A stretch of DNA of 64,000 nucleotides from Alphaproteobacteria bacterium. GTDB taxonomy: Bacteria; Pseudomonadota; Alphaproteobacteria; SHNJ01. Shown here piece after piece: positions 48,835-58,007 of the stretch. The DNA lies in assembly GCA_004295055.1 (NCBI GenBank), contig SHNJ01000012.1:141063-205062 (forward strand). Direction: 5' to 3'. The translations under genes and the position numbers were made by a program. How positions within the stretch are numbered: position 1 is the stretch's first letter; each line of letters opens with the position of its first letter. The notes beneath the pieces were generated by a model. The model was not told the origin of the DNA. It saw only the letters and a program-made list of their open reading frames with translations, and searched no databases.

Positions 48835-50697
48835 ATGGTTTTCCGTTTTCTGACGATTCTATCCATCACCGTTATTCTAGGCGCCTGCACTTTATTGGAT
48901 GCCGCTGGGGGCAACAGTTCCACCGCCAATACCGCGGACAATGCGGCGCCGGCCGCGGAAACGGCCCAAAAGGCCGAACCCGCCGAAACCGCAACAACCG
49001 AGGAAACCGATGCGGTCAGCGAATTTACCGAAACGCCGGATGGCGTTGCGGGCAGTTATTTGGCCAGCCGCGCCGCATTGCAGGACGCCAATTTCACCAG
49101 ATCCGCCGAATTTTTACAACAAGCGCTGGATAAAGATCCAACCAACCAATCGCTGATCGAGCGCGTTTGTTTGCTTTATATCATGAGTGGACAAGTCGAA
49201 AAATCCTTGCCGCTGGCGCAAATCTGGCAGACCAATAAGAAAAATTCCTTGCTGCCGAGTTTGGTGCTGTTTTTGCAAAATGTAAAAACCGGAAAATTGG
49301 CGGATGCGGAAATACAATTAAAAGCGATGGAGGATGCAAAATTAAACAAGCTGACCTTGCCTCTGTTGCGCGCCTGGATGAATGCGGCCGAAGGCAAAAC
49401 CGATGCGGCGATCGACGTGCTGAAGCCTTTATTTCCAAGCGAAACCGCTGGCGGCATTATTTTACTGCATGCCGCGTTGATTTCCGAATATGCCAACAAT
49501 TATAACGCCGCCATGGATTTTTATACCCAAGCCGCGTCGCGATTCACCGTAATGCCGCTGCGCTTGTCGATGAGCATGGGCAATTTATATGAACGCCTGG
49601 TCGAACCCGCGAAAGCCAAGGAATTATACGACGCTTTTACCAAACGCAGCCCGAATAATTATATTTTCGATGCGGCGTATGCGCGGCTGGAAAAAGGCGG
49701 CGTGGCCCCGGCCAACATCCGCACCTCCACCGACGGCATTGCGCAAGTGCTGTTCGACATCGCCACATCGTTCGAAGGCCAGGCCGGCAGCGAAATGGCG
49801 ATTGTATACGCGCAACTGTCCAATTACATGCAGCCCGATTTCGAATTCAATCAATTGCTGATGGCGGAATTGTTCGAAGCGTTCGAGCAGTTTGACGAAT
49901 CCGCCGCCATCCACGCGAAATTGATGGGCAATCCGGCTTTTTATTGGTCGGCCGGACTTCGGCTGGCGCGCGACTATGACAAGATGGGTCAACAAGCCAA
50001 GTCTGTCGAAATTTTAGAAAAAATGCGCAAGGCGCAGCCAAAACGCGTGGAGGCCGTGACCATGCTGGGCGATTTATACAGAAACCGCAAGGATTACGCC
50101 GCGGCGATCGAGGCTTATAGCGAAGCGATAGAAAACAGCGAACCGGTCGGCAAAACCGATTGGCCATTATTTTATGCGCGTGGCACCGCATTTGAACGCG
50201 CCGGACTTTGGACCCAGGCGGAAAAGGATTTGCAGCAATCGCTGGAATTATCGCCGGAACAGCCTTATGTGATGAATTATCTCGCTTATTCCTGGGTGGA
50301 GCGCGGCGAAAGACTGGATGAAGCCCTGGGATTGCTGGAAAAGGCCGTGGCGCTGGCGCCAGGCGACGCGTTTATTATCGATTCGCTGGGCTGGGCGCTG
50401 TACCGCATGGGCAAATACAATGACGCCGAGAAAATTCTGCAAAAAGCGGTTGAAGCGCGTCCTTATGATCCACAACTGATCGATCATTATGGCGATGCGC
50501 TATGGCGTCTGGATCGCGCCGAACAGGCGCGCATTCAATGGAACAGGGCGCTTTCGTTTGAACCCGACGCGGAATTAAAAAAATCGATCGATGGAAAATT
50601 GGAAAAAGGATTGAAGCAGCAATCCATGCAGGAACCGAAGGATTCTCCTGCACCAGCACCGGCATCGAAACCTGACAATACCGATTTGTTGAATTGA
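48835..50697 (+). CDS. TPR-repeat lipoprotein
   Basis: 620 residues. A signal peptide ends in the lipobox LGAC (residues 15-18), so Cys18 should be acylated. A low-complexity alanine/glutamate/threonine linker (residues 22-60) is followed by tetratricopeptide repeats along the rest, clearest near the C-terminus (GTAFERAGLWTQAEKDLQQS, SLGWALYRMGKYNDAEKILQ). The C-terminus is disordered. It probably scaffolds an envelope complex; the partner is unknown. GAGG precedes the ATG, and ispE overlaps its stop codon. Confidence 0.88.
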   Translation: MVFRFLTILSITVILGACTLLDAAGGNSSTANTADNAAPAAETAQKAEPAETATTEETDAVSEFTETPDGVAGSYLASRAALQDANFTRSAEFLQQALDKDPTNQSLIERVCLLYIMSGQVEKSLPLAQIWQTNKKNSLLPSLVLFLQNVKTGKLADAEIQLKAMEDAKLNKLTLPLLRAWMNAAEGKTDAAIDVLKPLFPSETAGGIILLHAALISEYANNYNAAMDFYTQAASRFTVMPLRLSMSMGNLYERLVEPAKAKELYDAFTKRSPNNYIFDAAYARLEKGGVAPANIRTSTDGIAQVLFDIATSFEGQAGSEMAIVYAQLSNYMQPDFEFNQLLMAELFEAFEQFDESAAIHAKLMGNPAFYWSAGLRLARDYDKMGQQAKSVEILEKMRKAQPKRVEAVTMLGDLYRNRKDYAAAIEAYSEAIENSEPVGKTDWPLFYARGTAFERAGLWTQAEKDLQQSLELSPEQPYVMNYLAYSWVERGERLDEALGLLEKAVALAPGDAFIIDSLGWALYRMGKYNDAEKILQKAVEARPYDPQLIDHYGDALWRLDRAEQARIQWNRALSFEPDAELKKSIDGKLEKGLKQQSMQEPKDSPAPAPASKPDNTDLLN

Positions 50698-51530
50698 TCC
50701 CGTTTTACACCATCGCCGCGCCGGCCAAAATCAATCTAAGCCTTAGAATCATTGCCAAACGCGAGGATGGATATCACGATTTGGAAAGCCTGGTTGGTTT
50801 TGCGGATTTTGGCGATGTGCTGCGTTTTGAAATCGCGCCAAAAGACAGCATTGCGATAGATGGGGAATTCGCGCGCCTTGCGCCGGGCAATCCCGATAAT
50901 CTGATATTAAAAACATTGGACAAACTGCGCGCATCGGCGCCTGATTTGCCTAACTTTCATATTCATTTGCAAAAAAATATTCCCGTCGGCGGCGGCGTTG
51001 GCGGCGGTTCGGCCGATGCCGCTTCTGTCATTAGATTTGTTCGCGATTATTATTCGGACTTATTTAAACCGGGTTTTAATTGGATGGACCTGGCGCGCAA
51101 TATTGGCGCGGATGTGCCAGTTTGCGTGGAATCAAAGCCATGCATTATGCGCGGTGTCGGAGAGAAAATAGAATTCACATCCAATTTTGCGCCAAAGCGT
51201 GGCGTCTTACTATTCCCCAATATTTCCGTGCCGACCAAAAATATTTTTGCCGCTTGGAATGGAAAAAGCCGGGTGAAAACCATCCATCCAACAACGCAAT
51301 TCAATAACGACAATGATTTGTTCACGCCTGCCGCGCTGATACATCCGGAATTGGGCGCAATCGCGAATAAACTGGCCAAAACCACGCATAAAGGCTGGGG
51401 AATGAGCGGCAGCGGATCCTGTTTTTATCTTTTGGCGGAAGATACAAAGGCGCAGCAGCAATTGCTGGGCGATGTCCGGAATCTTTTTCCGGACTATTGG
51501 ATCAAGCCGATTGTTATTGCGGGAAATTAG
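50694..51530 (+). CDS. ispE: 4-diphosphocytidyl-2-C-methyl-D-erythritol kinase
   Basis: 278 residues of the GHMP kinase family, with PAKINLSLRI near the start and the ATP loop PVGGGVGGGSADAAS near residue 100. It phosphorylates CDP-ME in the MEP isoprenoid pathway. The start is a TTG at 50694 forming a 4-base overlap (TTGA) with the lipoprotein stop; no ATG lies near the conserved N-terminus, so TTG is the best choice and implies translational coupling. Converges with the next gene with a 4-base overlap. Confidence 0.93.
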   Translation: MIPFYTIAAPAKINLSLRIIAKREDGYHDLESLVGFADFGDVLRFEIAPKDSIAIDGEFARLAPGNPDNLILKTLDKLRASAPDLPNFHIHLQKNIPVGGGVGGGSADAASVIRFVRDYYSDLFKPGFNWMDLARNIGADVPVCVESKPCIMRGVGEKIEFTSNFAPKRGVLLFPNISVPTKNIFAAWNGKSRVKTIHPTTQFNNDNDLFTPAALIHPELGAIANKLAKTTHKGWGMSGSGSCFYLLAEDTKAQQQLLGDVRNLFPDYWIKPIVIAGN

Positions 51531-52177
51531 AAATTGAAAAAATCAAAACCGAGACGCTGGCCGGCAAGAAACGCGGCAACGCCAAGCGCCACGATCACCG
51601 CCAAATTCAGCAAATTATCGGTGCTGAAAAATTCCGATGCCCCGGTCGGCATGCTTTGCAATGGCTTATAATCCGCGCTGATCTGGCCCAGTTCATAATA
51701 GGCGATTTGCGGTTCCGATTGCGTCAAAGTAGGCAATGCCGTGCGGTTAGCCGGCAATAAATTTCGCATTTGGCGCATGCCGTCTTCCAATTCCACCAAA
51801 CGGGCTTCCAGAATATCGATAGTGCGTTGAAGCCCGGCTTCCAATTGATTGACCGAATCGGCAATCGCGGCAAGTCCGGTCGATGTGCCGGTGGCGGATG
51901 GCAATAAATCGCGCGGCGCGACGCGGATGGTGGTATTAAACAAACGCTGCTCTTGAACATCGCCCACGGCGCTTTCCACCATAGTGCCGGATGTCAAAGG
52001 ATTGTTTTTTGTCAGCGACAGGGAAGATGTTTCAAAACCTTTTCGCGCGACATGCATCACGGCGGCTTCCAGCCAAGCGCCCATGGTGATGCCTGCTTCG
52101 GCGGCGGCGCGTTTGGCGATGGATTTGGCTTCTTCGTCTACACCCTTAACACTCCACGCACCCAAAACTGCCGACAT
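51527..52177 (-). CDS. PodJ-like N-terminal motif protein with C-terminal membrane helix
   Basis: 216 residues. The N-terminus AWSVKGVDEEAKSIAKRAAA followed by GITMGAWLEAAV resembles the short conserved segment at the start of alphaproteobacterial PodJ-type polarity proteins. A linker and a likely coiled-coil (LEARLVELEDGMRQMRNLL, about residues 123-141) follow, then one membrane helix close to the C-terminus (NLLNLAVIVALGVAAFLAG). It is second of two such genes. Tail anchoring and a role in localising proteins are inferred. Confidence 0.75.
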   Translation of the reverse strand: MSAVLGAWSVKGVDEEAKSIAKRAAAEAGITMGAWLEAAVMHVARKGFETSSLSLTKNNPLTSGTMVESAVGDVQEQRLFNTTIRVAPRDLLPSATGTSTGLAAIADSVNQLEAGLQRTIDILEARLVELEDGMRQMRNLLPANRTALPTLTQSEPQIAYYELGQISADYKPLQSMPTGASEFFSTDNLLNLAVIVALGVAAFLAGQRLGFDFFNF

Positions 52178-52205
52178 GCAACAACCTATATATTAAAAAT
52201 TTAAA

Positions 52206-52586
52206 CTAAGCGGGCCAGGTTTTGCTGGCGATCGCGGAAACCGTTTCGAAACTTGGGATGCGCACATCGCTTTGGCCTTCGTTGGCGGCAACGCGATCCG
52301 ACAGCGCATTTAGTTTCTGATCCATTTTTTGCAAATATTCAAACAAAGCGGACTCGTCCAAAGGTACATTGGCCGGGGCGGTCGCGGTAGTGCGCGCCAG
52401 ATCGGTCAATTGCTGAAATAGAACCGGATCTTTGGCCGCCGTGCGAATAGCCTGCGACAACCAGGAACCAATGGTCTGACCTGATTTAGCGGCTTCGTCT
52501 TTGGCGGTTTGTCGGGCTTTGGCAGAAACGCCTTTTACACTCCAGGGAATCGTGATAGCGACGTCATTCTTGGAAGAATCTGTCAT
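52206..52586 (-). CDS. Small PodJ-like N-terminal motif protein
   Basis: 126 residues from the ATG at 52586; the longer ORF crosses the upstream leader. The first domain is IPWSVKGVSAKARQTAKDEA and GQTIGSWLSQAI, homologous to that of the following gene. The remainder has a short coiled-coil-like stretch (LFEYLQKMDQKLNALSDRV) and no membrane helix. It precedes the 216-residue gene by 28 bases, and the two probably interact or arose by duplication; function unknown. Confidence 0.72.
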   Translation of the reverse strand: MTDSSKNDVAITIPWSVKGVSAKARQTAKDEAAKSGQTIGSWLSQAIRTAAKDPVLFQQLTDLARTTATAPANVPLDESALFEYLQKMDQKLNALSDRVAANEGQSDVRIPSFETVSAIASKTWPA

Positions 52587-52736
52587 GTACGGCCTTGTTT
52601 TTATTTTATTTATAGAAAAAGGATTAAGATTTGGGTTTACCAGAGTTGGTAAAATTTGCAAGTATTTACCTATATATAGTGGTGGATATTTCGCTGGCGT
52701 GTTATTTTCGGCAACAAGACAAGTGCAACGACAGGC

Positions 52737-52765
52737 TTGCATTATTCGCGCTGAGCGACTATTTT
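52737..52765 (+). promoter_or_regulatory. Candidate promoter of tRNA-Gln
   Basis: TTGCAT (52737-52742), 17-base spacer, TATTTT (52760-52765), 31 bases before the tRNA. Confidence 0.4.
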
Positions 52766-52796
52766 CACGGATCTATTTTACCGTTGAATTTCTTGA

Positions 52797-52871
52797 TGGG
52801 GCGTAGCCAAGCGGTAAGGCATCGGTTTTTGGTACCGACATTCCTAGGTTCGATCCCTAGCGCCCCAGCCA
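52797..52871 (+). tRNA. tRNA-Gln (anticodon TTG)
   Basis: 75 bases with encoded CCA. Acceptor TGGGGCG pairs with CGCCCCA, the anticodon stem TCGGT/ACCGA encloses TTTTGGT giving anticodon TTG, and the T arm CTAGGTTCGATCCCTAG is intact. Confidence 0.97.
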
Positions 52872-52981
52872 GTCTTCGCCTAGCATTTTTATCTCAAACA
52901 ATTCCTTGATATTTAATATTATCTGCGTCTTAGTAGATTTTCCCAAGGAACCTTCTTTCCGTGTCGTCCAATCATTAGTGC

Positions 52982-53518
52982 ATGCAAAATATTGACCTGA
53001 TCTTAGCGCAAAAAGCGAGCAAGGGAGATAAAGCCGCGTTCCAGCAATTGTTGGAGCGGCATTACGACAAAATGTATCGATTGGCCTATCGATTTACCGG
53101 ACACCGGCAAGATGCCGAAGACATCGTGCAGGATATTTGTTTAAAATTAGTGGATAAGTTGCAAGCTTTTCGCGGCGACAGTAATTTTTCCACCTGGTTG
53201 TATCGCGTGATTTTAAATGCCTGTAAGGATTTTTGTAAAAGCCGTGGCCGCGCGCGTAATTTAGAAAAAACCTTCGAAGAATTACAAGAATTCGCCCGCG
53301 AAGACAGCAAAGACCACAAACACAAAAGCGCGTGGCTACATAACGCGTTAAATCAAATCGAACCGGAATTGCGCGATACCGCCATTTTAATATTGGATGA
53401 AAACCTAACTCATGCCGAAGCCGGAAAGATTTTGGATTGTGCCGAGGCCACCGTGTCTTGGCGATTGTTTGAGGTACGAAAAAAATTGAAACAAATTCGG
53501 GAAGAAAACCATGGATAA
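52982..53518 (+). CDS. ECF-type RNA polymerase sigma factor
   Basis: 178 residues. Region 2 is visible as LLERHYDKMYRLAYRFTGHR and DAEDIVQDICLKLVDKL (residues about 23-65), with FSTWLYRVILNACKDF after it. Region 4 has the helix-turn-helix THAEAGKILDCAEATVSWRL (about 144-163), which binds the -35 element. No region 1.1 or 3 is present. It has no clear ribosome site. It overlaps the downstream VWA protein gene by 8 bases, so the two are coupled. Confidence 0.93.
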   Translation: MQNIDLILAQKASKGDKAAFQQLLERHYDKMYRLAYRFTGHRQDAEDIVQDICLKLVDKLQAFRGDSNFSTWLYRVILNACKDFCKSRGRARNLEKTFEELQEFAREDSKDHKHKSAWLHNALNQIEPELRDTAILILDENLTHAEAGKILDCAEATVSWRLFEVRKKLKQIREENHG

Positions 53519-55565
53519 GGATTTGGACGAATTACAGCAATTATGGCGCGATAATCCGACCCCCCGGCCGGATCTAGATACAAAAAAACGCATTATTTCC
53601 AATGCGTTAGATGAATTTGAGCAAAAAAATGCGGAAGCGCGCCAAGGATTGCCTACGTTGCGTCGTCTTATGAATAAGCTGCGTAATTTCTACGCCGCAA
53701 TCATAGGAGAAAATATCATGACCCATGCTCGTTATTTAGTCGGCGTATTGTGCTTGATGCTGATCGCCGTCAGTTTTTTATGGAATCCGTATGTAATGCG
53801 GCACGTTCCACTTCCGGGGTTGGCATCGGCGCCGCCAGAAATGCTGGCATCATCGCCGCCATCGGGCACAGGACGGAACGATTCCGCAAGCATCGATCAA
53901 CTGGCGCCGCCAGTATCGCCGCCAGCGATGGTGGCGTCCGCCGCGCCGGAAACCAAAGCGGAATCAGGACAGCCCCAAATCGGCGGCAATAGTGGCGGCC
54001 TGGCCGTGCCTGCCGCTCCGTCCACCGCACCGGCAAAAATCCGGACCGCGGAAATGGCCGCCAGCCAGCGTATTGGCATTGCCCAGGACATTTCCGAACC
54101 ATATTATCAGGACCAAGGACACGACAAATTCGGCGATCTGAAAATCAACGGCGTGAAAATGACCGCCAGCGATCCGGTATCCACTTTTTCCATCGATGTG
54201 GACACGGCGTCTTATTCCTTTGTCCGCGCGGCGTTAAATAATAACGTCATGCCGCAAAAGAACGCGGTACGCGTGGAAGAGATGATCAATTACTTCCCCT
54301 ACGACTATAAGGCTCCATCAAGCAAATCGGAACCTTTCAAAGCGCATGTGGCGGTATATCCAAATCCATGGAACGCCAAAACCAAATTAATGCATATCGG
54401 CATCAAGGGATACGAACTGAATAGCGACGAAAAACCAAAATCCAATCTGGTGTTTTTGATCGACACTTCGGGTTCGATGGATGATCCAAATAAATTGCCC
54501 TTATTGATCAATTCCATGAAAATGCTGGTTGGAACCTTAAAACCGGACGACAGCATCGCCATCGTCACCTATGCCGGCAGCGCGGGCACAGTGCTTCCGC
54601 CTACCAAAGCCAGCGACAAGGCGAAGATTATGGCGGCGTTGGATAATCTGGATGCTGGCGGATCGACCGCTGGCGCCGAAGGCATCCGTCAGGCGTATCA
54701 ATTGGCCAAAAGCAATTTCGATAAAAATGGCGTTAATCGCGTTATTTTAGCGACCGACGGGGATTTCAATGTGGGCATCAACAATACCAATGAATTGAAA
54801 TCCTATATCGAACGGGAACGGCAAAGCGGCGTATCTCTGTCTGTCTTGGGATTTGGCCGCGGCAATTATAATGACGAGCTGATGCAGGCTTTGGCCCAGA
54901 ATGGCAATGGCAACGCGGCTTATATCGATACGATTAACGAAGCGCGCAAGGCTTTGGTCAACGAAGCCGGTTCGACTTTATTTACCATCGCCAAGGACGT
55001 TAAAATTCAGGTTGAATTTAATCCGGCGACCGTATCCGAATACCGCCTGATCGGTTATGAAACCCGTTTGTTGAATCGCGAGGATTTCAATAACGACAAG
55101 GTGGATGCCGGTGAAATCGGATCGGGCCACAGCGTGACCGCGATTTATGAAATCACCCCAGCCGGATCAAATGCCGATCGCATCGACCCATTGCGTTATG
55201 GAAACGAGGCTGAAGTGGACAAAGCGCAAATCGCAAGCCGCATGGGCGATGAATATGCCTTTGTCAAAATCCGTTATAAATTGCCGAATGAGGATGGCAG
55301 CAAATTGATCACGACGCCCGTCGATAAAAATCTGGAATTTTCCAGTATCGATCAGGTTCCGGCCGATGTTCGTTTTTCGACCGCGGTTGCCGCCTTTGGC
55401 CAAAAATTACACGGCGATCAATATGTCGGCGATTTCGAATATGACGATATCGCAACGCTGGCGGAAAAATCCAAGGGCACCGATAAGTTCGGATACCGCG
55501 CCGAGTTTATCAACCTTATACAAATGGCCAAAAACGCAGCCAATTTGGAAGTTCTAAAAAAATAA
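53511..55565 (+). CDS. Membrane-anchored von Willebrand factor A protein (YfbK-like) with anti-sigma-like N-terminus
   Basis: 684 residues. A cytoplasmic segment (about 1-72, DELQQLWRDNPTPRPDLDT) precedes one membrane helix (YLVGVLCLMLIAVSFLW, about 75-91). Then comes an alanine/proline-rich linker, the YfbK-type N-terminal domain (STFSIDVDTASYSFVRAAL) and a VWA domain with the metal site Asp318-x-Ser320-x-Ser322 in LIDTSGSMDD and ATDGDFNVG. The C-terminal third matches the DUF3520 type region (FNPATVSEYRLIGYETR). Because the helix directly follows a small cytoplasmic segment and the gene overlaps a sigma factor, the N-terminus may bind that sigma factor; this is inference. GGGAAG precedes the ATG. 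Confidence 0.9.
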   Translation: MDKDLDELQQLWRDNPTPRPDLDTKKRIISNALDEFEQKNAEARQGLPTLRRLMNKLRNFYAAIIGENIMTHARYLVGVLCLMLIAVSFLWNPYVMRHVPLPGLASAPPEMLASSPPSGTGRNDSASIDQLAPPVSPPAMVASAAPETKAESGQPQIGGNSGGLAVPAAPSTAPAKIRTAEMAASQRIGIAQDISEPYYQDQGHDKFGDLKINGVKMTASDPVSTFSIDVDTASYSFVRAALNNNVMPQKNAVRVEEMINYFPYDYKAPSSKSEPFKAHVAVYPNPWNAKTKLMHIGIKGYELNSDEKPKSNLVFLIDTSGSMDDPNKLPLLINSMKMLVGTLKPDDSIAIVTYAGSAGTVLPPTKASDKAKIMAALDNLDAGGSTAGAEGIRQAYQLAKSNFDKNGVNRVILATDGDFNVGINNTNELKSYIERERQSGVSLSVLGFGRGNYNDELMQALAQNGNGNAAYIDTINEARKALVNEAGSTLFTIAKDVKIQVEFNPATVSEYRLIGYETRLLNREDFNNDKVDAGEIGSGHSVTAIYEITPAGSNADRIDPLRYGNEAEVDKAQIASRMGDEYAFVKIRYKLPNEDGSKLITTPVDKNLEFSSIDQVPADVRFSTAVAAFGQKLHGDQYVGDFEYDDIATLAEKSKGTDKFGYRAEFINLIQMAKNAANLEVLKK

Positions 55566-55587
55566 CTTTATCAATGCGGCAAAAAGA

Positions 55588-55615
55588 AAAGGCCCTTTCA
55601 TAAGAAAGGGCCTTT
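55588..55615. terminator. Terminator between the VWA gene and the response regulator
   Basis: Perfect 12-bp stem AAAGGCCCTTTC (55588-55599) / GAAAGGGCCTTT (55604-55615), loop ATAA. It lies between convergent genes; an A-rich left flank gives a T tract on the minus strand, and the plus-strand tail is weaker. Confidence 0.8.
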
Positions 55616-55638
55616 ATACATTATCCAAAATTAAAAAC

Positions 55639-56325
55639 TTAAACGCCGATGCGGTATCCGCCGCCTTCGGTGATAATCACGGCGCCTTCGCCCTTGTCAT
55701 CGTCTATCTTCTGCCGCAGGCGGTAAATATGGGTTTCCAACGTATGCGTTGAAACGCCGGAATTGTAACCCCAAATATCGTTCAACAATACTTCGCGCGG
55801 CACCACGCGGCCGCCGGCCTTGTACAGTTGGCGGATAATGCCGGCTTCTTTTTCGGTCAGTTTCAATTTCTGATCGGTTTGGGTGTTGACCATAATTTTG
55901 GTGCTGGGCTGAAATAAATATTTTCCGATGCGCACCTGCGCGTCTTCGGAATTCTGATTTTGGCGGATTTGCGCGCGCACCCGGGCCAGCAGCACGTTAA
56001 ACCGGAACGGTTTGGCGACATAGTCATTGGCGCCGGCATCCAAGCCCAAAATCGTATCGGCATCGGTCGCGGCGCCGGTAAGCATAATAATCGGCGCTTT
56101 ATATCCGGCGCGGCGCATCAAACGGCACGTATCGCGGCCATCCATATCCGGCAAACCGACATCGAGAATCACCAAATCCGGGACTTCTTGTTCTTTGACT
56201 TTTTCCAGTGCTTGCGCGGCGCGGCTGACTTGGGTGACTTTGAACTCATCATACATCGCCAATTGTTCGGCGAGCGATTCGCGCAAAGCATCATCATCAT
56301 CAACCAGCAAAATATTCTTTTTCAT
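55639..56325 (-). CDS. OmpR-family response regulator
   Basis: 228 residues from the ATG at 56325. Receiver domain: ILLVDDDD at residues 5-12, phosphoacceptor Asp55 in LVILDVGLPDMDG, and the conserved Lys of AKPF. The C-terminal winged helix (LTEKEAGIIRQLYKAGG, THTLETHIYRLRQKI) binds DNA. No kinase is adjacent; the only kinase in the window is the PAS protein at 24914, which is not linked. Targets unknown. Confidence 0.94.
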   Translation of the reverse strand: MKKNILLVDDDDALRESLAEQLAMYDEFKVTQVSRAAQALEKVKEQEVPDLVILDVGLPDMDGRDTCRLMRRAGYKAPIIMLTGAATDADTILGLDAGANDYVAKPFRFNVLLARVRAQIRQNQNSEDAQVRIGKYLFQPSTKIMVNTQTDQKLKLTEKEAGIIRQLYKAGGRVVPREVLLNDIWGYNSGVSTHTLETHIYRLRQKIDDDKGEGAVIITEGGGYRIGV

Positions 56326-56564
56326 AACCACCGATAAGAAAAATTGGACGCATCTCTATCTTTTATATTTTTGTTACAGATCGAGCGCAATGTTTTTCGG
56401 CCCACAAGGCCGGGGCCGAAACCCGGCAAAAACAGCCACTTACGGTCCAAAATTGCCCATAGAATCAATATCGAAACAATATAAGATATTGAAATATAAT
56501 GATAATATACCGGATTGGTTGGCATGGCGATTGCAAGGATCATATCGGATGGGAGACTAAAAAA

Positions 56565-57455
56565 ATGACGATTAACACCGCCTTATTATCCGAGAGCAGT
56601 TATAGCAGCGCCCTAAGCGATGATCGCGCCTGGCGCGAAACCAAACTGCCTAGCGAATCGGAATTTTCAAAATTATTGCCGGCAGCTTCGGTTGAACCGG
56701 CGCAGGCGCAAGCGCCCAACGCTATTGCCGCCCCAATTCTGCAAGACAATATCGGACAAGCCGCGGATAAAACCGATTCCGTGGCCGAACGCCTATTGAA
56801 TGGAAATTCCGAAGCTGAAGACGCCAAACCCGTAGACGACAATCAAGATTTTACGCTGGCCGACTTAATCGATGTAATCAACCCGCTGCAACACATTCCT
56901 GTACTGGGATCTTTGTACCGCAATCTAACCGGCGATACAATTTCAGGACCGGCGCGCGTGATTGGCGGACTTGCCTTCGGCGGACCGATGGGATTATTGG
57001 TGGCCACATCCAGCGCGATTTATGCGCAGGAACATGGCGGCCGCGATATCGGCGAAGTGGCCATTGCAAGCTTAGGCGAGGATGAAGAAGCGCCAGAACA
57101 CACAGCCGAACAAAATAAAGCGCAAGTCGCCGAAGAAAATAGCGACGATAGCGCAAGCGATACCGAATCCAAAACCGCAGACGCCAGCGACGCCGTAAAT
57201 TTAGCGGAGGTTCCGGATGATATCGATGCCGCCCCATGGTTGGAGCCGAAAGCAGCCGCAGCGCCAGTAACGCCGGTGGAGCAACAGCCGGTTGCGGAAG
57301 TCGATATAATTCCAAACAAACCCATGAAACCGTTGGCGCCAACTAACGCCAATGCGGCCCCCGTTTCAGTTCCGCCGCAACAAATGCCGGAAATGATGAT
57401 GCGCGCGATGGATAAATACGAACAAATGATGAAACAGCGCGTTCAACAAAACTAG
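56565..57455 (+). CDS. Acidic low-complexity protein with a conserved hydrophobic core
   Basis: 296 residues from the ATG at 56565 (GGGAG upstream). The centre, DLIDVINPLQHIPVLGSLYR followed by GPARVIGGLAFGGPMGLLVA (about residues 99-145), reads like a conserved alphaproteobacterial core with a hydrophobic glycine-rich segment. It is flanked by alanine/glutamate-rich regions of low complexity and a methionine-rich C-terminus. No signal peptide. No name is established for this family as far as I know. Confidence 0.72.
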   Translation: MTINTALLSESSYSSALSDDRAWRETKLPSESEFSKLLPAASVEPAQAQAPNAIAAPILQDNIGQAADKTDSVAERLLNGNSEAEDAKPVDDNQDFTLADLIDVINPLQHIPVLGSLYRNLTGDTISGPARVIGGLAFGGPMGLLVATSSAIYAQEHGGRDIGEVAIASLGEDEEAPEHTAEQNKAQVAEENSDDSASDTESKTADASDAVNLAEVPDDIDAAPWLEPKAAAAPVTPVEQQPVAEVDIIPNKPMKPLAPTNANAAPVSVPPQQMPEMMMRAMDKYEQMMKQRVQQN

Positions 57456-57509
57456 AGCCGGTCCTGGGTTCCGCTTGCAATCCGTCAATTCTGCGATTAC
57501 ATCTTGCTC

Positions 57510-58007
57510 ATGATGATCAAAGTCGACAGTAAAAACAATTTATTATATTGGAACAACCGTTCCTATCGCTGCGCGATCGGAAAGAATGGCGCCACGATGG
57601 AAAAAATCGAAGGCGACGGCAAAACGCCGCTGGGACAATTTCCGATATTGGAAGTTTATTGGCGCAAAGACCGCGCGGATCTGCCTAAAATCCAACTGCC
57701 AACCAGACAAATTCTAAAAAGCACCGGCTGGTGCGATGACCCGGAGCATGCGGCGTATAATTTTCCGGTGCCGCTGCCTTTTTCCGCAAGGCACGAGGTT
57801 TTTTGGCGCGAAGACGGGTGTTACGATATTGTGGTGGTGATCGGATATAACCGCAATCCGACCATTCGCGGCCGGGGAAGCGCGATTTTTCTGCACTGCG
57901 CCAAGCCGGATTTCGCCGGAACCGAGGGTTGCGTCGCGATAGACAAAAAAGACTTGTTGTCGATTTTGCCGGAATTCACGCCGCAAACGACGATCGATAT
58001 ACGCTAA
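57510..58007 (+). CDS. L,D-transpeptidase (YkuD-type) domain protein
   Basis: 165 residues from the ATG at 57510; a TTG two codons upstream is an alternative. The catalytic motif is present as His129 and Cys141 in LHCAKPDFAGTEGCVAI, with GDGKTPLGQFPI near the N-terminus as in YkuD/ErfK domains. Such enzymes make 3-3 cross-links or attach proteins to peptidoglycan in the periplasm, yet no signal peptide is visible here, so export or an alternative role is open. Overlaps yggS by 4 bases, tail to tail. Confidence 0.9.
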   Translation: MMIKVDSKNNLLYWNNRSYRCAIGKNGATMEKIEGDGKTPLGQFPILEVYWRKDRADLPKIQLPTRQILKSTGWCDDPEHAAYNFPVPLPFSARHEVFWREDGCYDIVVVIGYNRNPTIRGRGSAIFLHCAKPDFAGTEGCVAIDKKDLLSILPEFTPQTTIDIR

